DNA of 64,000 bases, from positions 1,860,001-1,924,000 of the forward strand of contig NZ_CP126241.1 of the NCBI RefSeq assembly GCF_030142075.1, given 5' to 3'. Position 1 is the stretch's first letter. Each line of letters opens with the position of its first letter. The notes under the pieces were generated by a model. The model made no database searches. It had not been told where the DNA came from and worked only from the letters and a program-made list of their open reading frames with translations. A program made the position numbers and the translations under genes. The stretch is from Arthrobacter sp. zg-Y20 (lineage in GTDB: Bacteria; Actinomycetota; Actinomycetes; Actinomycetales; Micrococcaceae). This document shows positions 37,719 to 46,784 of the stretch, in pieces.

Positions 37719-39908
37719 CTACTGCTGGTCGCCGGTCTCGGTGGACTTGGCTCCGGAGGAGGCACCGGTGGTGCCGGCCGGGGCGGATCCGCTGCCGGAA
37801 ACAGCTGCGAGGGAATCGCGGGCTGCCTGCGCCACGGCGTCGGCCGTAATGCCGAATTCGCGGTACAGCGTCTTGTAGTCGGCGGAAGCGCCGAAGTGCT
37901 CCAGGGAAACGCTGCGGCCGGCGTCGCCGACAACCTCGCGCCAGCCCAGGGCGATGCCGGCTTCCACGGAGACGCGGGCCCGGATGTCCTGGGGCAGCAC
38001 GGCCTCGCGGTAGTCCTGGTCCTGCTTGTTGAACCATTCGATGCTGGGCATCGAGACGACGCGGGCCGCCACGCCTTCGGCGGCGAGGGCTTCGCGGGCC
38101 TCGACGGCCAGCTGGACCTCGGAACCGGTGCCCACCAGGATGACGTCCGGGGTGACAACCAAGCCGTCGCGTACAGCTTCGGCCAGCACGTAGCCGCCTC
38201 GGGCGGCGCCCTCTGCCGAGGCGAACGTGTTGGCGGTAGCCGCACCTTCACCCCGGGCGTAGGTGGGAATGTTCTGCCGGGTCAGCACAATGCCGGCCGG
38301 GTTCTCGGTGTTCTCCAGGATGGTCCGCCAGGCCACGGCCACCTCGTTGGCGTCGCCCGGACGCACGACGTCGAGCCCGGGAATGGCGCGCAGGGACGCG
38401 AGCTGTTCCACCGGCTGGTGGGTCGGTCCGTCTTCGCCGAGCCCGATGGAGTCGTGGGTCCAGACGTAGATGGCCGGAACGCCCATCAGGGCACCAAGGC
38501 GGATGGCCGGGCGCTGGTAGTCGCTGAAGATCAGGAACGTACCGGAGAACGCGCGGGTGTTGCTGTCCATCGTGATGCCGTTGACGATCGCCGCGGCTGC
38601 ATGCTCGCGGATGCCGAAGTGCAGCACCCGGCCGTAGGGGTTGCCGGCCCAGGCGTTGGTCTGCTTCCCGGCGGGAATGAAGGACGGGGAGCCTTCGATT
38701 GTGGTGTTGTTGGACTCCGCGAGGTCAGCGGAACCGCCCCACAGTTCGGGCAGGGCCGGGCCGATGGCGGAGAGGACCTTGCCGGACGCGGCGCGGGTGG
38801 ACATGTCCTTGCCTGCTTCGAAGACGGGCAGCGACGCTTCCCAGCCCTGGGGCAGTTCGCCCTTCTCCAGGCGGGCCAGCAGGGCCGAACCTTCGCTGTT
38901 GGCTTCCTGCCAGGCCTTGAAGCCTTCGTTCCACTTGGTGTGTTCCTCGGCACCGCGGGCTACTGCCTGACGGGCGTGCTCGAGGACCTCGGGGTCGACG
39001 TCGAAGCTCTTAGCCGGGTCGAAGCCCAGTGTTTCCTTCAGCGCGGCTACCTCGTCGGTGCCCAGGGCGGAGCCGTGGATCTTGCCGGTGTTCTGCTTGT
39101 TCGGAGCAGGCCAGCCGATGATCGTGCGCAGCGAAATGATGGACGGCCGGCCGGTTTCGGCCTTGGCCGCCATCAGGGCGTTGTAGAGCTCGTTGACGTC
39201 TTCGACGTATTCGCCGGTCTTGGTCCAGTCCACGCGCTGGGTGTGCCAGCCGTACGCTTCGTAACGCTTGAGCACGTCTTCGGTGAAGGCAATGTCGGTG
39301 TCGTCTTCGATGGAGATGTGGTTCTCGTCGTAGATCACGACCAGGTTGCCCAGTTCCTGGTGCCCGGCCAGCGAGGAGGCTTCGGCGGTGACGCCTTCCT
39401 GCAGGTCGCCGTCGGACGCGATAACCCAGACAGTGTGGTCGAACGGGCTGGTGCCTTCTGCGGCGTCGGCGTCCAGCAGGCCGCGCAGGCGGCGCTGGGC
39501 GAAAGCGAAACCAACCGAGGAAGCCAGGCCCTGGCCCAGCGGGCCCGTGGTGATCTCGACGCCGTCGGTGTGGCGGTACTCGGGGTGGCCGGGGGTCTTG
39601 GAGCCCCAGGTGCGCAGCGACTTCAGGTCTTCGAGTTCCAGGCCGTAGCCGGCGAGGAAGAGCTCAATGTACAGGGTCAGGGATGTGTGCCCGGGGGAGA
39701 GGACGAACCGGTCGCGGCCGATCCAGTGCGGATCCGACGGATCGTGGCGCATGACCTTCTGGAACAGAAGGTACGCGGCAGGGGCCAGGCTCATGGCCGT
39801 GCCGGGATGGCCGTTGCCGACCTTTTCCACGGCGTCGGCCGCCAGGACGCGGACAGTGTCCACTGCCTTGCGGTCCGTTTCGGTCCAGGTCAGTTCTTGC
39901 TCTTCCAT
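37719..39908 (-). CDS. tkt: Transketolase
   Basis: A thiamine-diphosphate enzyme moving two-carbon units in the pentose phosphate pathway. [19 protein letters not shown] lies at about 31-49, the ThDP motif runs from [10 protein letters not shown] to [10 protein letters not shown], and the pyrimidine-domain block is [20 protein letters not shown]. It has 729 residues with a Ser/Thr/Gly-rich tail of about 25 residues. ATG 39908 is chosen on homology. GTG 39917 is in frame and adds three residues. It is the first gene of the operon, with a 520-bp divergent gap upstream. Confidence 0.97.
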   Translation of the reverse strand: MEEQELTWTETDRKAVDTVRVLAADAVEKVGNGHPGTAMSLAPAAYLLFQKVMRHDPSDPHWIGRDRFVLSPGHTSLTLYIELFLAGYGLELEDLKSLRTWGSKTPGHPEYRHTDGVEITTGPLGQGLASSVGFAFAQRRLRGLLDADAAEGTSPFDHTVWVIASDGDLQEGVTAEASSLAGHQELGNLVVIYDENHISIEDDTDIAFTEDVLKRYEAYGWHTQRVDWTKTGEYVEDVNELYNALMAAKAETGRPSIISLRTIIGWPAPNKQNTGKIHGSALGTDEVAALKETLGFDPAKSFDVDPEVLEHARQAVARGAEEHTKWNEGFKAWQEANSEGSALLARLEKGELPQGWEASLPVFEAGKDMSTRAASGKVLSAIGPALPELWGGSADLAESNNTTIEGSPSFIPAGKQTNAWAGNPYGRVLHFGIREHAAAAIVNGITMDSNTRAFSGTFLIFSDYQRPAIRLGALMGVPAIYVWTHDSIGLGEDGPTHQPVEQLASLRAIPGLDVVRPGDANEVAVAWRTILENTENPAGIVLTRQNIPTYARGEGAATANTFASAEGAARGGYVLAEAVRDGLVVTPDVILVGTGSEVQLAVEAREALAAEGVAARVVSMPSIEWFNKQDQDYREAVLPQDIRARVSVEAGIALGWREVVGDAGRSVSLEHFGASADYKTLYREFGITADAVAQAARDSLAAVSGSGSAPAGTTGASSGAKSTETGDQQ

Positions 39909-40428
39909 ATGTGGCACGTTTACCGGGCCCCTCTCTGTGCAGATAACCGGCGCCGCACAGCGCCGGACATGCCCGGAAGTCCCCGTGAACCCACAGGGTG
40001 CCTCCGGTGCCTTTACCACTACAACCAACTGCGGGCGGAAATCGATACCGCATCTGCGGCAGCAATTGATTCCGCCTTTCGCAACCTGCGTTGCGGAGAC
40101 TGAAAATACCGGGCGCTTCGAAAAGCGGGTGCTTCGAAAATACCGGGTGCTTCTTTGTATTGGCCCACTCCCGCCACGCCGCAGCGTTGCCGGGGGAAAG
40201 GTCCGCTCCAACCTTATCCTCTACGGCTGCTTCCTGCCTGCCCCGTGCCGCTCCGGCGGGCCTCCGGCAGGGTCCGGACCGGGGCTCCACGGATCCGCGG
40301 GCCGGGGCTGCGCCGTCCACCTGTGTGCGGATACGCCCGGGCGCGTTTGATGCTTCGATTTCTACAGCCGATAGAGGTTATGATGGGGACGGACTTTTTC
40401 GTTCCAGATTGGATAAAGTGATCGCTTC
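39909..40428. other. 520-bp divergent intergenic region tkt/ctaB
   Basis: No convincing gene. On the tkt side there is a 7-bp hairpin (39947-39953 with 39960-39966). In the middle are three tandem units (see repeat at 40103). On the ctaB side TATGAT (40379-40384) and TAAAGT (40414-40419) are candidate -10 hexamers; the second ends 9 nt before GTG 40429. I could not place the tkt promoter with confidence. Confidence 0.6.
40103..40153. repeat. Three ~17-bp tandem repeats upstream of tkt
   Basis: Units AAAATACCGGGCGCTTCG (40103-40120), AAAAGCGGGTGCTTCG (40121-40136) and AAAATACCGGGTGCTTC (40137-40153). They lie about 200-240 bp before the tkt start. Their regular spacing of 16-18 bp could be a binding array or simple duplication. 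Confidence 0.75.
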
Positions 40429-41367
40429 GTGACTACCCAGCATGCCGAATCCCCTATCTACACGGGGAAGATGACGGCGGGCCGCAAGGCCCGGGCTTAC
40501 GTGGCGCTCACCAAACCACGCGTCATCGAGCTTCTGCTCGTAACCACCCTGCCCACCATGATCTTCGCGGAGCGGGGCCTTCCCTCGCTTGGCCTTATCC
40601 TGGCCACCATGGTTGGCGGGGCGTTGGCGGCCGGCAGCGCCGGTGCGTTCAACTGCTACATCGACCGCGACATGGACAAGCTGATGAAGCGGACAAAGAA
40701 CCGTCCGCTGGTCACCGGCGAGGTTTCCCCGCGGGAAGCGCTGGTCTTCGCCTGGGTGCTGGGCATCGTGGCCATCGCCCTGCTCTGGTTCGGCGCCAAT
40801 CCGCTGACCGGCCTGCTCGGCGTCGGCGCAATCCTGCTCTACGTGGTCTTCTACACGCTGATCCTCAAGCGCCGCACCACCCAGAACATCGTGTGGGGCG
40901 GAATGGCCGGCTGCATGCCGGTGCTGATTGCCTGGGCTGCCGTCACCAACAAGGTGGAATGGCCCGCAGTCATCCTCTTTATGATCATCTTCCTGTGGAC
41001 GCCGCCGCACTACTGGCCGCTGTCCATGAAGTACGGCGAGGACTACCGCAACGCCAGCGTGCCCATGCTCGGCGCCGTTGCCGGAGCCAAGCTCGTCTCG
41101 GTCCAGGTGGTCCTGTACGCCTACGCCACGGTGGCCTGCTCGCTGCTGCTGGTTCCCGCCGGTGGAGCCGGCTGGGTCTACACGGTGGCCGCAGTGCTGG
41201 CCGGTGCATGGTTCGTGGCGGAGTCCCACAAGCTGCATTCCCGTGCACAGCGCGAGGAGCTTGACGACAAGTCGGCCATGAAGGTCTTCCACCTGTCCAT
41301 CAGCTACCTCACCATCCTGTTCCTGGCCCTGGCCGTGGACCCGTTTGTGGGCAGCTCGCTGGTCTAG
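40429..41367 (+). CDS. ctaB: Protoheme IX farnesyltransferase (heme O synthase)
   Basis: Adds a farnesyl group to heme b, giving heme O for terminal oxidases. It is a UbiA-type membrane prenyltransferase with about nine hydrophobic segments in 312 residues. The prenyl-diphosphate motif [18 protein letters not shown] (DxxxD) is near 70-87, and the family stretch [18 protein letters not shown] lies near 187-204. GTG 40429 starts the protein. It is divergent from tkt, as in other actinobacteria. Confidence 0.97.
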   Translation: MTTQHAESPIYTGKMTAGRKARAYVALTKPRVIELLLVTTLPTMIFAERGLPSLGLILATMVGGALAAGSAGAFNCYIDRDMDKLMKRTKNRPLVTGEVSPREALVFAWVLGIVAIALLWFGANPLTGLLGVGAILLYVVFYTLILKRRTTQNIVWGGMAGCMPVLIAWAAVTNKVEWPAVILFMIIFLWTPPHYWPLSMKYGEDYRNASVPMLGAVAGAKLVSVQVVLYAYATVACSLLLVPAGGAGWVYTVAAVLAGAWFVAESHKLHSRAQREELDDKSAMKVFHLSISYLTILFLALAVDPFVGSSLV

Positions 41368-41383
41368 CTTTTACGGTTCCTGC

Positions 41384-41413
41384 GTGGCCGGGTCCTTTCG
41401 GGGGTCCGGCCAC
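41384..41413 (+). terminator. ctaB terminator hairpin
   Basis: An 8-bp stem GTGGCCGG / CCGGCCAC (41384-41391 with 41406-41413), 16 bp after the ctaB stop, followed by a weak T-rich stretch. Confidence 0.65.
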
Positions 41414-41446
41414 TGCTGTGTTTGGGGCCGGTACCCTTGCCCCCTT

Positions 41447-41584
41447 CTGTACAGGTAATGCGGCCCGGCGGGCAGCCTAGCCGCATCAGCTGTCCGAAAG
41501 AGCGCCCAAAGCCCCTGCTCACGCCGTCTCCTGTACAGGTAACGCGGCCTGGCGGGCTCTCAGGCCGCATCAGCTGTACGGAAG
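41447..41584. repeat. Pair of 54-bp hairpin-forming direct repeats
   Basis: Copies at 41447-41500 and 41531-41584 are 45/54 identical. Each begins with the palindrome CTGTACAG and ends with CAGCTGTNCG. Each also holds an internal stem, ATGCGGC...GCCGCAT in copy 1 and GCGGCCT...AGGCCGC in copy 2. The stem bases differ between copies but stay paired, so structure seems to be kept. They lie in the 334-bp gap between the convergent ctaB and ctaA genes, which holds no ORF I would call. Confidence 0.75.
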
Positions 41585-41648
41585 GTCCGGGAACGGCACT
41601 GTCCGCGGGACTGTGCCCGGAACCCTTCCACTGCAGGTACCCGGCAGC

Positions 41649-41679
41649 AAAAAGGCCGGGCCCCGAAGGGGACCCGGCC
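41649..41679 (-). terminator. ctaA terminator
   Basis: GGCCGGG / CCCGGCC (41654-41660 with 41673-41679), extended by four inner pairs past one bulged base, with AAAAA at 41649-41653, which reads as a U-tract on the minus strand just after ctaA. Confidence 0.8.
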
Positions 41680-41701
41680 GTTAGCGTTAAGTCAGTGCGG
41701 C

Positions 41702-42706
41702 CTAGCGCCCGGCAGGGGCACCGGACACCGGAGCGGCAGCATCACCGGCGCTGCCGGGGACCTGCTTGGCATATCCCGTAAAGACCGCCTGCGCAGCCGC
41801 AGCAGTGAGCAGGCATGCACCGAGCATGTGCAGTGCCACCAGGGCGATCGGCAGGTGCAGGAAATGCTGCGTATAGCCGATCACGGCCTGGGCCAGGACG
41901 ACGACGGCCAGCAGCACCACCGCATTGCGCACCCGGGCGTCGGCCGTGCGGCGGAAGACCAGGTAAAGGGCAACCGCCAGCGCGAAGACCAGCAGATAGA
42001 CGGGCACCACGTGGACGCGGGTAATGAGGTCCGGGTTGAGCCCGTTGCGGGCCGCTCCGTGGTCTCCCGCATGCGGACCGGAACCGGTGACCATGACGCC
42101 GAGCAGCACGGTGATGCCGGAAAGGACGCCCATGGCGCCCAGCAGCGGGCGAAGGGTCTTGCCGGCAAGCGGGGCGTGACGGACGACCAGGTCTCCGGAG
42201 GACAGCCAGGCACGGTTCACCAACACCACGGCGGCGACAATCAGCACCATGGAAATGATGAAGTGCAGGCCCACAATCCAGGGGTTCAGGCCGGTGAGCA
42301 CGGTGATGCCGCCAACCACGGCCTGCGCCGGGATGCCGGCGAGCAGTCCGATGGACAGCCACCAGAGGTCGCGGCGCTGGGCTCGGATCCGCCAGACGGA
42401 GAACACGGTGGCAAAGGCAACGGCGGTCAGCACGAAGGTCAGCATCCGGTTGCCGAACTCGATGATGCCGTGCACGCCCATTTGCGGCGTCGTCACCAGC
42501 GAGTCAGCGGTGCACAGCGGCCACTCGGGGCAGCCAAGGCCGGAGGCGGTCAGGCGGACCGCACCGCCGGTCACCACAATAACGATGTTGGCCACCAGCG
42601 AGGCCACGGCGAGGGAGCGGATCAACCGTCCTGCCGCAGGCAGGGGACCGGTGGATTGCCGGGCCGGAACTCCGGCCGAGGTTGATGACACGGTAGCTAA
42701 CTCCAT
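41702..42706 (-). CDS. ctaA: Heme A synthase
   Basis: Oxidises the C8 methyl of heme O to the formyl of heme A for cytochrome aa3 oxidase. It has 334 residues with about eight membrane helices in two similar halves. Conserved blocks are VTGGAVRLTASGLGCPEWPLC (first heme pocket), HGIIEFGNRML, GLHFIISM and THVH-like TRVHVVPVYLL. ATG 42706 overlaps the end of the ABC permease gene by 10 bp, so the three minus-strand genes at 41.7-44.4 kb form one operon. Confidence 0.95.
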   Translation of the reverse strand: MELATVSSTSAGVPARQSTGPLPAAGRLIRSLAVASLVANIVIVVTGGAVRLTASGLGCPEWPLCTADSLVTTPQMGVHGIIEFGNRMLTFVLTAVAFATVFSVWRIRAQRRDLWWLSIGLLAGIPAQAVVGGITVLTGLNPWIVGLHFIISMVLIVAAVVLVNRAWLSSGDLVVRHAPLAGKTLRPLLGAMGVLSGITVLLGVMVTGSGPHAGDHGAARNGLNPDLITRVHVVPVYLLVFALAVALYLVFRRTADARVRNAVVLLAVVVLAQAVIGYTQHFLHLPIALVALHMLGACLLTAAAAQAVFTGYAKQVPGSAGDAAAPVSGAPAGR

Positions 42707-43440
42707 TTGAACCAGCGGACAGCACCCAGGCCGCCCAGTATTGTCCACGCCAGAAGGATCAGCGTGGCGGAAATATTGAACTGCGAGTCGATCAGCGCGG
42801 ACCGCAGGGCGTCCCCAAGGGCGGCCGAGGGCAGGACTTCGATGAACGGCTGCAGGAGGTCGGGCAGGTTGCCTACCGGGATGATGATACCGCCGGCGGC
42901 TGCCAGCAGTATCCACAGCAGGTTGGTTATGGCCAGTGTGGCCTCGGGTCGCACGGTTCCTGCCACCAGCAGGCCAAGAGCCGTGAAGGCAACGGCGCCC
43001 AGGGCCAGCTGCAAGGCTGCGGGCACCAGGCCTGCCAGCTCCGGCCGCCAGCCGAGCAGCAGCGCAACCACGGACACCAGGACCACCTGGATGCACAGCA
43101 CGGCGAGAACGGCAATGACCTTGCCCGCAATCAGTCCGGCCCGGCCCAGCGGGGTGGTGGAGAGGTACCGCAGCACCCCGTACCGGCGGTCAAAGCCCGT
43201 GGCGATGCCCTGCCCGGTAAAGGCAGTCGACATGGCGCACAGCGCGAAGATGCCCGGCGTGGCCATATTGATCCGGCTGGTGCCGTAGCCGTCCAGCAGG
43301 GGAGTGACCACCAGGGCCACCATGGCCATCAGCGGCAGCACCACGGCGAGGATCAACTGCTCCCCGTTGCGCAGCATCATCACGGCCTCATAGCGGCCCT
43401 GGTTCAGGATGCGTGCCGGAAGCGAAGCGGGAGCGCTCAA
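42697..43440 (-). CDS. ABC-2 type transporter permease
   Basis: A 247-residue permease with six predicted membrane helices and the ABC-2 layout (FRRYGVLRYLSTTPLGRAGLIAGK between helices 2 and 3). Rv1457c-like position next to ctaA and the linked ATPase identify it. The start is TTG 43440, in a TTGA overlap with the ATPase stop and with GGAAGGA upstream. Its substrate is unknown; a role in export linked to heme or oxidase assembly is only suggested by the neighbourhood. Confidence 0.88.
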   Translation of the reverse strand: MSAPASLPARILNQGRYEAVMMLRNGEQLILAVVLPLMAMVALVVTPLLDGYGTSRINMATPGIFALCAMSTAFTGQGIATGFDRRYGVLRYLSTTPLGRAGLIAGKVIAVLAVLCIQVVLVSVVALLLGWRPELAGLVPAALQLALGAVAFTALGLLVAGTVRPEATLAITNLLWILLAAAGGIIIPVGNLPDLLQPFIEVLPSAALGDALRSALIDSQFNISATLILLAWTILGGLGAVRWFKWS

Positions 43441-44405
43441 CGGATGGTCCTTCCGGAAAGGTCGAGGAACACGTCTTCCAAGGTGCGCGAGGCCATATGG
43501 ACCGACGACGGCAGGATCTGCCGCTCGGCCCACCACGCGGCGACGGCGGCCAGGTCCGAAGGAGTAAGGGCACCGCGCAGGGCGTAGTGCCCGGGGGCGG
43601 CCTCGGCAATGTCCAGGTGCTGCAGTGCACCTGACGCGAGGGCCGCGACGTCGAGGCCCGGGTCGGCGTCGAACGTCAGCAGGCGCTGCTCGGCCTGATG
43701 TCCGGTGGCCGAGGTCAGCTCGGCCACGGTACCGGAGGCAACGGTCTTGCCGGCGTCGATGATGTAGACGTAGTCCGCCAGCTTCTGCGCATCGTCCATC
43801 AAGTGGGTGGTAAGGATGATACCCAGGCCCTCGGAGCGCAGTTCGGAAATCAGGTCGAAGACAATCTGCCGGGACTGCGGGTCCAGCCCGGCACTGGGCT
43901 CGTCCAAAAACAGCACCTCGGGCCGGCCAATCAGGGCCGCCGCCATGGCCAGCCGCTGCTTCTGGCCGCCGGAGAGCCTCCGGATGCCGGTGTTGGCGAA
44001 GCTGCCAATACCCAGCCGCTCCACGAGTTCGGCCACCGGACGGGGCGACTCGTACATGCGGGCAACGTGTTCCAGCAGGGCCACGGGACGGGCCGACGGC
44101 GGCAGGCCGCCTTCCTGCAGCATCACGCCTACGCGGCTGCGCAGGTGGGCGTCGGCGCGGTAAGGGTCCTGCCCGAGCAGCCGGATTTCCCCGCCGTCTA
44201 TGGGCTGCAGGCCCTGAGCGCACTCCAGGGTGGTGGTCTTGCCGGCGCCGTTGGCGCCAAGGAGGGCGGTGACGGCGCCGCGGCGGGCAGTAAAGTCGAC
44301 GCCGGCCAGCACGCGGACCATCCTGCCGTCCAAACCAGCAACCGGGCCACAGTCCTTGATCAGACCTTTAATGGTCAGGCAGGGTTCATCGTTAGGCACC
44401 TGCAT
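43437..44405 (-). CDS. ABC transporter ATP-binding protein
   Basis: A 322-residue ATPase of the ABC-2 (drug/Nod-factor export) class: Walker A GANGAGKTT, signature RLSGGQKQR, Walker B VLFLDEPSAGLD, switch His TTHLMDD. A C-terminal ~90-residue domain ends with SVHMASRTLEDVFLDLSGR, typical of this class. ATG 44405 is the start. It pairs with the permease through a 4-bp overlap and is divergent from sufR across about 120 bp. Confidence 0.92.
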   Translation of the reverse strand: MQVPNDEPCLTIKGLIKDCGPVAGLDGRMVRVLAGVDFTARRGAVTALLGANGAGKTTTLECAQGLQPIDGGEIRLLGQDPYRADAHLRSRVGVMLQEGGLPPSARPVALLEHVARMYESPRPVAELVERLGIGSFANTGIRRLSGGQKQRLAMAAALIGRPEVLFLDEPSAGLDPQSRQIVFDLISELRSEGLGIILTTHLMDDAQKLADYVYIIDAGKTVASGTVAELTSATGHQAEQRLLTFDADPGLDVAALASGALQHLDIAEAAPGHYALRGALTPSDLAAVAAWWAERQILPSSVHMASRTLEDVFLDLSGRTIR

Positions 44406-44526
44406 ATTCTACGTTAGGTAGTACAAGCTCCCGCACGAGGCACTGCCGGGTCCGGCACGGCCGATGGCAAGCCTTGCCTTAGTGGAATCAGGGAACAGAT
44501 TAGGTCATGCTTGTGTTGTGTATTCT

Positions 44527-45309
44527 GTGAGCAACTCTGATACGAAGGCGGCGGCCCCGCCGAGCGCTGCCCGCGAAGCGGAGGAGCGCACCCGGGACAA
44601 GGTGCTGGGTGCGGTTCTGGAACACGGCCCGGTCAGTGCGGCTGAGCTGGGCGAACGGCTCGGCTTCACGCCGGCAGCCGTGCGCCGCCACCTCGACGCC
44701 CTGTCCACCAAGGGCCTGATCCAGGTCAAGCTGGTGCGGAACTCCTCATCCGGAGCCGGCCGCCCGGCCCGCCGCTACGTGCTTAGTCCGCAGGGCCAGG
44801 CATATCTGGGCAATGACTACCTGGACATCGCCACCGAAGCGCTGCGCCAGCTGGGTGCAGCACTGGGCCCGCAGGCCATCGAGGCCTTCGCGGCCGAACG
44901 CTTCGGCCAGATGGAGGAACGGTACCGTCCCGTTGTCGACGCCGCAGGCCCCGAGGTCGCCGACCGCGCCCAGGCACTGGCCGCGGAACTGAGCAAGGAC
45001 GGCTTCGTGGCATCAACCACCATGATCGGCGCCGGGGCGAAGAAGAGTACGCTGCTTAGCATCCAGCTGTGCCAGGCGCACTGCCCCATACAGGGATTAG
45101 CCACGGCCTATCCCGTCTTCTGTGACAAGGAGACCGAAGTTTTTGCCCGCCTTCTGGACGTGGACGTCCGCAGACTGTCCACTTTGTCCCGGGGCGGACA
45201 CGTTTGTACGACCCACATTCCCGTGGGTCGGAACAGATCCGCGCCGCAGGTTCCACTGCACGCCGAGACCCCCCAGTCCACATCCATTCATCAGCAAGAA
45301 AGGCCGTGA
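44527..45309 (+). CDS. sufR: SufR-type Fe-S-sensing HTH regulator
   Basis: Represses the suf operon when it carries an Fe-S cluster. An N-terminal winged helix ([23 protein letters not shown]) is followed by an effector domain. The cluster-binding cysteines are visible in the C-terminal part: [15 protein letters not shown] and GGHVCTTH. The start is uncertain: GTG 44527 fits homologue lengths (260 residues), but GTG 44518 and ATG 44464 are in frame and no Shine-Dalgarno is visible for any. The stop overlaps the sufB start by one base (TGATG). It is first in the suf operon, as in mycobacteria (Rv1460). Confidence 0.92.
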   Translation: MSNSDTKAAAPPSAAREAEERTRDKVLGAVLEHGPVSAAELGERLGFTPAAVRRHLDALSTKGLIQVKLVRNSSSGAGRPARRYVLSPQGQAYLGNDYLDIATEALRQLGAALGPQAIEAFAAERFGQMEERYRPVVDAAGPEVADRAQALAAELSKDGFVASTTMIGAGAKKSTLLSIQLCQAHCPIQGLATAYPVFCDKETEVFARLLDVDVRRLSTLSRGGHVCTTHIPVGRNRSAPQVPLHAETPQSTSIHQQERP

Positions 45310-46784
45310 TGACGGATCAAGTAACCCAGAAGCCGACGGCACCTTCCATGGTGCCGGAGTCTGTTATTTCAGACATCCTGGAAAAGAACCCTGAACTCGA
45401 GGGCATCGGTACATACGAGTACGGATGGGCAGACTCCGACGTCGCCGGCGCCACCGCCCGGCGCGGCCTGAGCGAGGAAGTTGTCCGCGACATCTCGGCT
45501 AAGAAGAATGAGCCGCAGTGGATGCTGGACCTTCGCCTCAAGGGCCTGAAGTACTTCGACCGGAAGCCCATGCCGACCTGGGGCGCAGACCTCTCCGGCA
45601 TCGACTTCGACAACATCAAGTACTTCGTGCGTTCCACGGAGAAGCAGGCCAACACCTGGGAAGACCTCCCCGAGGATATCCGTAACACCTACGAAAAGCT
45701 TGGCATCCCCGAGGCCGAGCGCGGCCGCCTGGTGTCCGGCGTCGCCGCCCAGTACGAGTCCGAGGTGGTCTACCACCAGCTCCGCGAGGACCTGGAGCGC
45801 CAGGGTGTCATCTTCCTGGATACGGACACCGCACTGAAGGAACACCCGGAGATGTTCCAGGAGTACTTCGGCACGGTCATCCCGGTTGGCGACAACAAGT
45901 TCGGCTCGCTGAACACTGCCGTGTGGTCCGGCGGATCCTTCGTCTACGTCCCCAAGGGCGTCCACGTGGAAATCCCGCTGCAGGCCTACTTCCGCATCAA
46001 CACGGAAAACATGGGTCAGTTCGAGCGCACGCTGATCATTGCGGACGAGGATTCCTACGTCCACTACATCGAAGGCTGCACCGCACCGATCTACACCTCG
46101 GACTCACTGCACTCCGCCGTCGTGGAAATCATCGTGAAGAAGGGCGCCCGCGTCCGTTACACGACCATCCAGAACTGGTCCAACAACGTCTACAACCTGG
46201 TCACCAAGCGTGCCATTGCACACGAGGGCGCCACCATGGAGTGGATCGACGGCAACATCGGTTCCAAGGTCACCATGAAGTACCCGGCTGTATACCTGGT
46301 CGGCGAGCACGCCAAGGGTGAGACCCTGTCCATCGCCTTCGCCGGCGAGGGCCAGCACCAGGACACCGGATCCAAGATGGTCCACATTGCCCCCAACACC
46401 AAGAGCTCCATCATCTCCAAGTCCGTGGCCCGCGGCGGCGGCCGCGCCGCCTACCGCGGCCTGGTCCAGGTCCGCGAAGGCGCCACGCACTCGGCCAACA
46501 CCGTGCGCTGCGACGCCCTGCTGGTGGACACCATCTCCCGCTCGGACACGTACCCGTACGTGGACATCCGCGAAGATGACGTCACCATGGGCCACGAAGC
46601 CACTGTTTCCCGCGTCAGCGAGGAGCAGCTGTTCTACCTCATGTCCCGCGGCCTTCCCGAGGACGAGGCAATGGCAATGATCGTGCGCGGCTTCATCGAG
46701 CCGATTGCACGCGAACTGCCGATGGAATACGCCCTTGAACTCAACCGCCTCATCGAACTCCAGATGGAAGGAGCCGTCGGTTAA
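45309..46784 (+). CDS. sufB: Fe-S cluster assembly protein SufB
   Basis: The scaffold subunit of the SufBCD complex that builds Fe-S clusters. It has 491 residues, with the N-terminal helical part and C-terminal beta-helix typical of the family. Conserved blocks are [49 protein letters not shown] with its Cys, and [24 protein letters not shown] 45309 has AAAGG upstream. There is no intein, unlike M. tuberculosis SufB. It overlaps sufD by 1 bp (TAATG). Confidence 0.98.
   Translation: MTDQVTQKPTAPSMVPESVISDILEKNPELEGIGTYEYGWADSDVAGATARRGLSEEVVRDISAKKNEPQWMLDLRLKGLKYFDRKPMPTWGADLSGIDFDNIKYFVRSTEKQANTWEDLPEDIRNTYEKLGIPEAERGRLVSGVAAQYESEVVYHQLREDLERQGVIFLDTDTALKEHPEMFQEYFGTVIPVGDNKFGSLNTAVWSGGSFVYVPKGVHVEIPLQAYFRINTENMGQFERTLIIADEDSYVHYIEGCTAPIYTSDSLHSAVVEIIVKKGARVRYTTIQNWSNNVYNLVTKRAIAHEGATMEWIDGNIGSKVTMKYPAVYLVGEHAKGETLSIAFAGEGQHQDTGSKMVHIAPNTKSSIISKSVARGGGRAAYRGLVQVREGATHSANTVRCDALLVDTISRSDTYPYVDIREDDVTMGHEATVSRVSEEQLFYLMSRGLPEDEAMAMIVRGFIEPIARELPMEYALELNRLIELQMEGAVG

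Noticed and set aside
37530-40103. Open plus-strand frame of about 850 codons opposite tal/tkt
   Set aside because: Mirror of the transketolase and transaldolase genes, with no recognisable domain.
40110-40140. Repeated TTCGAA in the tkt upstream region as possible SOS boxes
   Set aside because: The arms do not form TCGAAC-N4-GTTCGA; the TTCGAA copies are parts of the 17-bp tandem repeats.
44500-44530. Possible SufR operator or -10 near TTGTGTTGTGTATTCTGTGA
   Set aside because: I could not fit an inverted repeat or a consistent promoter spacing to any of the candidate sufR starts.
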